Below are positions 22,701-34,700 of a stretch of DNA of 64,000 bases, piece after piece. The first letter of the stretch is position 1; every line of letters starts with the position of its first letter. The translations under genes were made by a program, and so were the position numbers. The notes beneath the pieces are model-generated. The model saw nothing but the letters and a program-made list of their open reading frames with translations, did no database searches and was not told the DNA's origin. Origin of the DNA: Trogon surrucura (taxonomy: Eukaryota > Chordata > Aves > Trogoniformes > Trogonidae); the NCBI GenBank assembly GCA_020746105.1, contig CM036657.1, positions 4,770,468 to 4,834,467 on the forward strand, written 5' to 3'.

Positions 22701-25700
22701 GCCCATGGGCGAGGTGCAGATGTCCACCGTGAGGATCACCGCGTAGATGTCCACCGAGGACTCCACGCCGTGTGGGTGGATGCCTGAAAGGGGACTGTAG
22801 CCCGTGGGAAGCCCGCATCAGAGCAAGTTGCTGCCGGAACCTGTAGCCCGTGGAAGAGGGAATGCCCACGCTGGAGCAGGTTGGCCGGTGGGACTTTTGG
22901 GACGCTGCGGGTGGCTCACACCGGAGCAGTTTCCCCTGAAGGACTGCGCCTCAGACTCACGAGGGGTGGGCTGCCCCTCGTGAGGTGTCTCCCGTTGGGC
23001 AGTTTGGGATGAATTGCCCTTCGTGGGACGACTCACGCGGAGAAGAGAGCGTGAAGCTTGTCTCCCGTGAGAGGGACCCCACAATGGCCCTGGGGAAGAG
23101 TGAAGAGTCCTCCCCGGGAGTGAAGAAGCGGTGAAACCAACGTCGGATGAACTGACCGCAACCCCCATTCCCTGTCCCCCTGCGCCGCTCGGGGGGAGGA
23201 GGTGGAGAAACCGGGATTGATGTTAAGCCCGGGAAGAAGGGAGGGATGGGGGGAAGGTGTTCTGTTTGTTAAGATCTGTTTGCTTTTTTTCTCACTTCTC
23301 ACTACTCCTCTCTGATTGGTTCTTTTAATAAATGTACCTAATTTCCCCAAAACTGAGTCTGTTTTGCCCGGGATGGTAAATGAGAGTGATCTCCCTGTCC
23401 TTATCTCAAACCCTGAGCCCTTGGAAATATTTTCTCCCCCTGTCTAGCAGAGAAGGGGGAGTGAGTGAGCGGCTGTGTGGGTACCTGGTGGCCGGCCAGG
23501 GTCAAACCATGACACTTGTTTATCTCAATTTACATAAAACATTATTACCACATTTGGAGATAACTGCAGTACCCGATATCTAGTTTTCTCATTACATATT
23601 TTCATTAAAAGCAATTTTTTATCATTACTTTCTATCAGTAAAAACATGTTTACATATATCTTGTACTTCACCATATACTGAGACATCTCTAGAACTAGGG
23701 GAAGATGTCTACAATGCTTTTTTCATAGAAAACTATGACTATCAAGTGCAAGATAATGTCATTAAAAATTTTACTACTTGCCTCTGGAGGTGCTACTGGA
23801 AAGAACAGTTTTTCCCCCTTCAGCAAACATGACACATGACTGTAATAACCAATCAGGTCGGAGAGTGAAGCAAAGCGACGACCACCAATGTAATAGTCTC
23901 CACACATGGCAATAATCCTGTTAATAAAGACAAAGAAGCTTGACAGAAGAAAATCTTTTGCTACAAATGATTGGGGTGATTTTTCGGTGGTGTTCTGATT
24001 TTTATTTCTTTTTTAAAGGAAGATAGGATAACATCGAGTTTTTAAAGCAAGTTGTCTATGTTCAACAAAATAAAATATTACAAAATCACTCTCATATATA
24101 CATATGCACACTCTGAACTAATTAATATCTCATCAGCAATTATTGATAAACATCACAACATAAGAATATTTGAAGATGGTAAAGGAGAGGTAGATTTACA
24201 AAACAGTAAGCAGATTTACTACAAGTAAATGAAATTAAACACAAACACGTAATTACCAGCTTCCTGGACAAATTACATACTACATTAGTAGAGGTAACAG
24301 CATTAATTAATTAATTAATCTATCATGCAGGCCTGTATAAATTTGTCAAAAAAAAATTTGGTAACAAATACCTGCATTTAATTATACAGTGCAGAAAACT
24401 GAAATACCTTCAAAAATTAGTCACTTTTCTACAGCTAGTCTAGTATCTATGCTAAAAAATAAGAAATAACTTCGTAATAATAATGTAGTCAATTTAAAAG
24501 CCTGCTAATAAATAGAAAAAATACTTCAAAAAAATCAGTAATTTAACACAAAAGAACATTCTTACAAAATTTCTCATCTTACTAACTTATGTAGATGGAG
24601 AGTACATCTGTGTGTTTGTTTTGGGGTTGATTTTCTTTTTTGGAAGGGAAGGTATTCTACTATGCAGATTTGTGAATGCACTGGAAAAAATCATGTCTGT
24701 TCATATTGCCATGTAATACAAGTTTTAAAAGCAGTCAGAAATAAGTGAGGAAAGACTTAACGGTTGTAAAAACATTTGTATTACACAATAGTCGTTTGAA
24801 AAAAAAATTACACAAGTTGAAAAAATATTTTGACCAGACTATCCCAAGAAAAAATCAGGTATGTAAATTGATAGCATCTGCAATGCAGAAATTTTAGGGC
24901 AGTCCTGATTAATAGTACTTCTTTAAAAATGTGAAGAGCTACAGTTGCAAGAAAAAGTATGTGAACTCCAGTCATCTGGGGCACCCCAGTTAGCCAGGAC
25001 TGCTGACAAATGATGGAAAGTGGTTTGGTGAGCACTTCCACCAAAAGAGAAAGTCTTATGATATGCCTTCATGAACTGAAGTCTAAGAATATATAATGTC
25101 ATTGATAAGTGTAGATCAATAATATGTATTAAATATGCAATAAAATACAAGAAATTGAGAAAAACTATTAGTCAACTAATAAAACTTAAAGAAAAAAAAA
25201 CATAACGTCTAACATCATGTTACCTCTCCAGTTTCCAGAAGAAGTTATTTTAAAAATATTTCAAAACAGATTACAGTACAAAAGCTTAAACGTGTCTGAC
25301 TACTTACTTTTTTACTTCACATTTGATTTGTTTACAAAGCTCATGAACAATTCAGAAACAAAAGGAAAAACAAATTTAACTGCTGAGAAATGCAGATGAG
25401 TATAATATTTATATGTAGTTGGTTTCTTACACTTAGATTCTTTTTTCTTTAACTGGTCAGTATTCTGATATATTTTTGCTTTTAAAAAAAATCTTCTCAG
25501 GTCAGTTTATATTTTTTCTCCCACACGGGAGTGTAAAACATATACTAAGAATAATCTTCAGAGATGAAATTTGAACTTTTTAAGCATATAGCACTGCAAG
25601 GGGAGTCAGAAAATAATATAATTTTATGATCTAGACTAGATCTCCTGGCATATTTTCTACAAGATTCCTTATTAAATTCATGGTAAATTATTCAGAGATT

Positions 25701-28700
25701 AGGCTTCTAAATGAAATTTAGTGTTTTACATTTTATTTTTAAATCAAGCTCAAATGAAATGTTTCTTCAGAACACAAGACTAGCAAATATAAAGACTTCT
25801 GTAATCACAGAAAACTCTGAAGGACACAGTGAAAAGACAAAGATTTTTCTTCCTAATATTTTATATCACTCAGCAACTCGCCAAAAAACATACTACTACA
25901 GCCCAAAAGAATTTAGTTTTGATGGACTTGTGCACTGTCTATCATATACTGCATGAACATATGCCCATATCCAACTTTGGGAAGGGGGATTTGGAGAACT
26001 TTCACCTAAAATATTAGTATTTTAGTCAAACAGAAATATGTAAGGAAAGTTTAATCCTAAAATTATCACTGTTAGGAAACAAAATATCAGTGAGATTGTT
26101 GAGCAAGGGAAATTTCACCCATTTTTGGAAGGCTACAAGTGGCAAAGAACAAGCTTTGGTGAAAGTGACACTTCCAGTCTGTGAGACCCAGTGGACCCAT
26201 CCTTGTATTTGGCTGAAAACAAAAAATGTTTTAGTGTAGCATCTACTCTTCTAATAACAAAAACATATACACTTTGCAGTCAACAACCGAAACCAAAAGC
26301 ATGTCTATTTTATGAAGAACAGTATCAGCCAACAAATTAGTTTCCATTGAATACTTCTCTCTTCACATATTTAATGGATCCGAGAAGGAAAGATTCTTTA
26401 AAATATGAAAAGATAACCAGTAAGATAACCAGTTTCCAAACAAGCCAAGAAGCATGAATTGTTTAGCTCAGACAAGATGCAAAAATGAGCATGCTATTTC
26501 TGTTTGCCTTTTATGTAAATTTGCTTTGTTTATTTCTTGTTATCTAGATAGTTGACAAAGGTTTTCTCTACTGCTGAACGATGCACTATTTTGTGAAGAT
26601 GAACATCACACTGCAGCACACTACTTGCTGACTAACATTCAGGTGCCTCCCAGAACATCTCATTTGCACTAAATGTGAATAAATTAACGTATATAACTCG
26701 CTAATAGTAAAATAATCCTGGTTACAGTTTTGGATAAAGGGTTATTTGTATTTAGAACAACTAAAGAATACTGAAAGCCGATTCCAGCAAATCCTTATAT
26801 TATTAAATACATAACTTGTTTCTCCTTGTTATTTCTTTCTTATAAAGGAAGCACACAGATTTGTTATGTATGTCCCGTGAGCTACAATAATTGAGAAATA
26901 GACTCAAAACAATCTCCTCAGATTACTAATAAAGAACTTGCATGTTACTATAAAATCAGTCACAACAGCTTTAGACAAGCTTCTCTATTCTGATGATGTT
27001 GGTTTCCGCACATTTTCATTCTTTAGCCTGTAAAGGAATTTTTAAGTAGCATGGTTTAAAACAATTAAACCATAGCAAAGAGCTATAACATATATGGATA
27101 AAAAGTAAAAAAATATTCAATTTATAATACAATTTTTTCTATACTGTATTAAACAGATTACAGTGTTGTAAAAGTAAATATTTAATTCTCACCTAAAATG
27201 ATTGACATTTGTTTTACTAAGGAATGAAAGCACAAATGAACCCGGTCTCCGATCACTCTCTCGAATAAGGTAACTTCCAGGTTTTCCTGCTTGCCGAAGA
27301 CGTTCTTCTGCAATTGCCCTGTCAAGTTTTCCATGATACCACCTAAAAAACAATGTGACAATGGGTGTCCTCAGAATTCAAGGCTTCTGTTTATTCTCAC
27401 AGAACAGACCTATGAAATTAATGAAAGTTCTCAGTTAAAACTGATGCAATTCCAAACCTTAGTTTCTAATAAAGTTATCAGATGTTTGCATGTGCAATCT
27501 CTCTCAAATTACTTATTTCCAATACACAGAATTTTTAAAGCTTCACAGGTTCAAATAACCCGTTTCCCCAAATAACTCACCCTGGAGGAAAGCACTCCGA
27601 ACCATCCAAAGGGGACAAAGGCTCTCTGTAACCAGCTTTTTCTTTCCTCCCCAGTTTGCTCATTTTCAGTAAAGGAGCAGAACCAGAGGTAACTGATATG
27701 ACTCAAACAGTTGTATTTTAAGCCTACTCAAGGTTTTAATTCAGGCTATAACCCGTTTCTCAAACAACAAACACAGATCACGGTATCAAAGCCTGCACCT
27801 AAACAAAATTACAGTAGTCACCATATTTCAGCCAAAAAAAGTCTTCCCAAAACACAACAAGCAGCCTATAAAAAGCAAATACAGATGGACAGCAACTCAC
27901 TGATTGCAAAACATGACAAAAGAACACTTCGGTTTAAGGCAAAGGTTAGACTCATCATTCAATTTTTATAGGTCAGTATCAATAACTTAAATTTCATGCT
28001 GTTCTGACTGCCAAATGCTTAATGCACTCAGAAGCAACGCTTAACATCTCTCAACTTTAAATCAAATATTTTTTTTTTCCTGAAGAGATGCAAAATGTTG
28101 TCTTACCTACAGTGCACTATACTATTAGTCTCATGAAAAGAATTAGTTTGGATAGGAGAGTATCAAAGTAAAAAAACTTGCCTATCTATTCATAAAAAGA
28201 AAGCTGCCCCTTTAGCCATGACTTATCAAATGTATTCATTTCAAACACTACTACCAAGATTTATACCCTTCATCCCTGCCAATGAAAATATCTCTATAAT
28301 TTCTAGTCACCTCTTATTTTCTTGCTTAGTCCTAACTAGGAATGCTTTTGTATTTCCAACATTAACTTTGCAAGTTTTAAGTGATGACAGTTACACTGTT
28401 TTTGGCTGGAATTAATTTAATTTTCTTCTTAGTAGCTAGTATGGGGCTATGTCTTGGATCTGTGATGAAAACAGTGTTGATAACACAGGTATATATCAGC
28501 TATTGCTGAGCAGTGTTTACACAGAGTCAAGGCCTTTTCTGCTTCTCATACTGCCCTGCCAATGAGCAGGCTGGGGGCACACAAGAGGTTGGGAGGGGAC
28601 ACAGCTGTAACAGCTGACCCCAACTGAACAAAGGGATATTCCACACCATACGACATCATGCTCAGCAATAAAAGCTGGAGGAATGGAGGTTGGCAGGGGG

Positions 28701-31700
28701 GCAATGGTGTTCAGGGACTGTCTGGGCATCAGTTGGTTAGTGGTGAGCAATTATTTTCTTTTGTATCACTTGTTTCTCTTGGGTTTGGTGGTGGTTTGTC
28801 CCATTTCCCTCCTCTCCCACTGTTTCTTTCTCTTCCTTTTTCATTCTTAAACTGCCTTTATCTCAACCCATAAGTTTTCTCATTTTTACTCTTCTAATTT
28901 GCCCCCCATCCCACTGAGGGGTAGCGGGTGAGCAGCTGTGTAGTACATAGTTGCCAGCTGGGGTTAAATAAGAACAATAAACCACTATTTTCACAGTGTT
29001 TTTAGCAAATATAATTAAACAACATTCTTAATCACAAAGCTAGTGCCCTGACAGTACAGTAGCTATTATCAGATGCATCAAAAGAGAAAATGTAAGTAGC
29101 CTTGCAACAAAAGGTTATGAAATGATCCAACTACAAGATGTCTTACTAATTATAGACCGTAGTTTTTGGTAGTTGTTTCCATGACCAGCTGTTTAACCAC
29201 TGCTACAAAAAAAATTGCAATATAGGTTCCAAGCTAATTTGTTGTTTGGTTGGTTTTTAATTCCAAAAATATCAATAATAGACTTCCATGCTTTGCAAAG
29301 CAATCAGATGCTGTGCAAGGAAATATTACCATCTGGTAGTTTAATTCAAAAGCAGCATGTTCAAAAAATTCAACCCTATGCATCACAACCTTAATTACAG
29401 TAAAGAAACAGAATAAAGACACAACTATGAAATCATAAACAGTTTGGATTCTGTGCATTGTGACACGTAGTCAAGCAACATACAGCTGCATAAGAGACCA
29501 TTCCTGTTACTCCAGCCACTTCATGTAGTTGAGAGCCATAAGCCAGGTCATTAATTTCACAAAACGAGTTGCACAGGGAGTTAAGAGAGTTGTTATTGCT
29601 AGCCCACAATCAAGAGCTCCTTAGTTTTCCACTGTCTCACTGAAGAGGCTAGGTATCAGAAAACTAGTCACACCAGTCTCATAAGGCCCAGCTAACAGAT
29701 CTTCTACTGTGAGCAGGAATGTTATTACACTACAGTCCTTTAGCAAGCTCATGGGATGATCACAGGACACTTAGCCTCCAACACTGAAACACTACAAGTT
29801 TGTACATTGTCCTGGTATGAGAGCACTAGGATAAAAGTTCTCTGGGGTTGCCTGACACTGGTGGCAATCACAATGAAGGAGGGGGGGCAGCTGTGCCTAT
29901 GGGGAGAAGAGGATGGGTCAGGTGACCCAAATGGACCAATCATGGTATTCCTTCCCATGGTGCTCACTATATAAGGGCCCCTAAGAAACACTCTAGGGCC
30001 TTTTGTGTTGGGAGGATTGCTATTGGCTGTTTGTTTATCTCTCCCTGTGTTGCTGGTGTTCCTGCCTTGTTTCAACACTGCACAGGAGCGCTATTTGATG
30101 GGGTGTGCTGTCTTCCCCTACCCCCCACACCAGGTGGGAAAGGTACAGCTCCAAAAGTCTTTTGGACTATCATCAGGACTCTGTGTTCAGGCGCTCCAAT
30201 CTGCTGCCGAGTACAGTCTGGGAGCAATGTGACGATTGACCGTAATCTGAAATCTCTAAGAGCATATTATAATATTTCACTTGGAACCATATTAATAACT
30301 TCTGAGTTAGAAACAATGCATAAATTGATAGATGTCCAATGCTTCATACCTGCAACAGGGACAGGCAGAAATTGCCTATAGGGTACAATCCATATATGCA
30401 CTGAATCCCACAGTCTGATGTAAAAGAACTGCATGTAGAACCAAGAAAAGAACAAATAGGATGTGAACTATCCAACTCATAGTGCTTGTTTTGAATGACT
30501 TGCAACTTCACAATTATTAATTGTGTGTGTGCATGGGTATAAAGAAAACAATGTTTTTAGACTTGCATATAGAAAAAGATGATTACTAGAGAGGTTGTTA
30601 AGTTCTGCTTTCACAAAGACATTTCTCTAGCATCCCTTAGATTGCCAAAGAGTAGAAAGAATAATGACAAATACCCTCTCTCCACAGATGTTCAAGTACA
30701 GAAATCTTTTTAATAAGTAAGGGTGTAGATATTTGGCTGTAGTTTGAACAAGACAATGCAAGCCATTCCTTAATCTTCTGAACTAAGCAAATATTCAAGC
30801 TTGGATCTTGCAAAGTCTCCAATGTTATTTATTCTACTAACAGATAGATATATTGAAAAGGAATTAATTGATTTATGATTCCTCTTAAATTGCACCAAAC
30901 TTTCGATATATAAATGTTATCTATAAAATAAACAAACAAAACCCAACAAGTAAGTCACAGACACAATATCCTTTTGGTGACATCCAACATATGGGAGAAC
31001 ATGTATATACATATGCATAATTTAAAAAAAAAAAAACCACAACACACAAGTAGACTTATTTATTTATAGAAAAACTGCTTATACAAACTACACAGAATCA
31101 CCATAGACTCACAAGATGTTTATCAAATGTTAGCTAAATCTAAGCACATAATTAACCTCAGTTTCTGGAAACTATCCCAGAAAAATAAAGCAACATATTC
31201 TGCATGATGAAGTTCATAGAACAAACCAAAGCGTTTCTTCTGGGGAAAAAAAAAAAAGTCCAAATACCTAAAACTAGGTATTAACAAGAGAAAATCATAT
31301 ACCCACTCCTGCTGAGCCAGTGACAGGATTCCTTAACAGCAAACTAAGATTTTGAATATTTCCACTTAGTTACTCAACTTCTTTAGATACAATTACATAT
31401 AGCTAAAATACCTGTCATGGTTTGACCCTGGCCAGCCGCCAGGTACCCACACAGCTGCTCTCTCACTCCCCCTTCACTGCTAAATGGGGGGAGAAAATAT
31501 TTCCAAGGGTTCAGGGTTTGAGATAAGGACAGGTAGATCACTCTCATTTACTGTCCCAGGCACAACAGACTCGATTTTGGGGAAATTAATTACATTTATG
31601 TTTTGGTATGACCTGGCTGGATTTTGGCGGCGGGGGGGGGGAGCTGCAGGGTGGCTTCAGCAAGAAGCTGCTAGAAGCTCCCCGAGTTTGATAGAGTCAA

Positions 31701-34700
31701 TGCCAGACGGCTCCAAAGAGGGACCCGCCGCTGGCCAAGGCTGAGCCTATCAGTAAGGTGATAGCAGAGGAACGCCTCTGTGAAAAACATATTTAAGAAC
31801 GGGAAAAAGAACTGTGCCATAACAGCTGGCACAGAGATGGAGGAGTGAGAATCTGTGCAGACACCAAGGTCAGTGAAGAAGGAGGGGGGGGGTAGGATGA
31901 GCTCCAGGTGCCGGAGCAGAGAGAGTCCCCCGGGTCTGTGGTGAAGACCATGGTGAAGCGGGTTGTCCCCCTGCAGCCCATGGGTGGGGTGTAGATGTCC
32001 ACCGTGAGGATCACCGCGTAGATGTCCACCGTGGGGCAGAGGACCCCACGCCGTGTGGGTGGATGCCTGAAGGGGGCTGTAGCCTGTGGGAAGCCCGCAT
32101 CAGAGCAAGTCACTGCCGGAACCTGTAGCCTGTGGAAGAGAGGAATGCCCATGCTGGAGCAGGTTGGCCGGTGGGACTTTTGTGCCACTACAGGGAACTC
32201 AGGCTGGAGCAGTTTCCCCTGAAGGACTGCGCCTCAGACTGACGAGGGGTGGGCTGCCCCTCGTGAGGTGTCTCCCGTTGGGCAGTTTGTGATGAATTGC
32301 CCTTCGTGGGACGACTCACACCGGAGAAGAGAGCATGAAGCTTGTCTCCCGTGAGAGGGACCCCACAATGGCCCTGATAGGCTGATAGGCTCAGCCTTGG
32401 CCAGCGGTGGGTCCCTCTTTGGAGCTGGCTGGCATTGGCTCTATCAAACTCGGGGAGCTTCTAGCAGCTTCTTGCTGAAGCCACCCTGCAGCTCCCCCCC
32501 CGCCACCAAAATCCGGCCAGGCCAACCCAATACAATACCTTAACATACATATTCTAATTCGAGGAAACTTTATAAACTCAAATCCCACTTACAGAATCAC
32601 AGAATGACAGAATCAATGTTAGGGATTGGAAGGGACCTCGAAAGATCATCAAGTCCAATCCCCCAGCCAGAGCAGGAACGCCTAGATAATGCTACATAAG
32701 AACTTGTCCAGGCGGGTCTTGAATGTCTCCAGAGAAGGAGACTCCACAACCTCCCTGGGCAGCCTGTTCCAGTGCTCTGTCACCTTCACTGAGAAGAAGT
32801 TTCTTCTTGAGTTTAAGCGGAACCTCTTATGTTCCAGTTTCAGCCCATTACCCCTTGTCCTATCATTGGTTGTCACCGAGAAGAGCCTGGCTCCATCCTC
32901 GTGACACTCACCCTTGATATATTTGTAAACATTAATGAGGTCACCCCTCAGTCTCCTCTTCTCCAAACTAAAGAGCCCCAGCTCCCTCAGCCTTTCCTCA
33001 TAAGGGAGATGCTCCACTCCCTTCATCATCCTAGTTGCCCTGTGCTGGACTCTCTCCAGCAGTTCCCTGTCTTTCTTGAACTGAGGGGCCCAGAACTGGA
33101 CACAATATTCCAGATGGGGTCTCACCAGGGCAGAGTAGAGGGGAAGGAGAACCTCTCTTGACCTACTAACCACCCCCCTTCTATTACACCCCAGGATGCC
33201 ATTGGCCTTCCTGGCCACAAGGGCACAGTGCTGGCTCATGGTCATCCTGCTGTCCACCAAGACTCCCAGGTCCCTTTCCCCTACACTGCTCTCTAATAAG
33301 TCATTCCCCAACTTATACTGGAACCTGGGGTTGTTCCTACCCACAGGCAAGACTCTACACTTACCCTTGTTATATTTCATTAAATTTTTCCCCGCCCAAC
33401 TCTCCAGCCTGTCCAGGTCTCACTGGATGGCAGCACAGCCTTCTGGCGTGTCAGCCACTCCTCCCAGCTTGGTGTCATCAGCAAACTTGCTGATAGTACT
33501 CTCTAGTCCCTCATCCAAGTCATTGATGAATATATTGAATAATACTGGTCCCAGTACCGACCCTGGAGGGACTCCACTGGATACAGGCCTCCAACCAGAC
33601 TCCGCCCCATTGACCACAACTCTTTGGCTTCTTCCCCTTAGCCAGTTCACAGTCCACCTCACTACCCAAGAGTCTAGACCACACTTCCTCAGTTTAGCAG
33701 CAAGGATGCTGTGGGAGACTGTGTCAAATGCTTTACTGAAGTCAAGGTAGACCACATCCACTGCTCTGCCATCATCTATCCACCTTGTTATATCCTCGTA
33801 AAAGGCTATGAGGTTAGTCAAGCACGACTTCCCCTTGGTGAAGCCATGTTGACTGTCTCTAATGACCCTCTTATCCTTGATATGCCTTGAGATGGCAACA
33901 AGGATAAGTCGTTCCATCACTTTCCCAGGGATGGAGGTGAGGCTGACCGGTCTATAGTTTCCCGGGTCCTCCTTCTTGCCCTTTTTGAAGACTGGAGTGA
34001 CATTTGCTTCCCTCCAGTCCTCAGGCACCTCTCCCGTCTCCCAAGACTCGGCAAAGATGATGGAGAGTGGTCTAGCAATGACATCAGCCAGCTCCCTCAG
34101 CACCCGTGGATGCATCCCGTCTGGACCCATGGATTTATGGATGTCCAGATTGCTTAATTGGTCCCTAACCCAGTCCTCATCGACTAAAGCAAACTCCTCC
34201 TCTGCCCTGACTTCCTCTGGGGCCTCAGGGGTACGGGGCACCTCAGGACAGCCTCCGGCAGAGTAGACAGAGACAAAGAAGGCATAGACAAGTATTACAA
34301 TTTCAGTGTTAACAAAGTGAAACAACCAATGTTTAATGAAAAAAATAAAAATTGTTCCTATGTGAAATTGGTCCCAAATAGTTGTTGAAAATATAAAGTT
34401 GAACATTATGATGAAAATTACTTTTTTAGAACCGAATCATTGCAAAAATCAGACTTCTAACTAACTTATTAGAATGCTGAATGGGTACAGAATGCCCTAG
34501 CAACCTGGCTACACCATTCCTCAAATGTTACTGAAGCTAACAAGTTTGTTTAGCAACATTGGTTTCTATATATTAATTATTAATAGAAAGATAAATATTT
34601 AATCATTTTTTAATGTGTACCTTTTTAAAGTTAAGCAACACTGTTAGCTACCTTAGAAAGAATTTTAAAAAGCCAAGATGAATTCTTGTGCTTCTATAGA

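Noticed and set aside
22326..23168. Several 100-150-codon frames in the family 2 LTR
   Set aside because: They arise from the stop-poor tandem array; different frames are open in different LTR copies.
24300..24330. attaattaattaattaat as a regulatory array
   Set aside because: Simple repeat in an intron; no supporting context.
27711..27971. 86-codon frame upstream of RASA1 exon 2
   Set aside because: Low-complexity Lys/Gln/Ser composition, no homology recognised, within intron 1. Chance.
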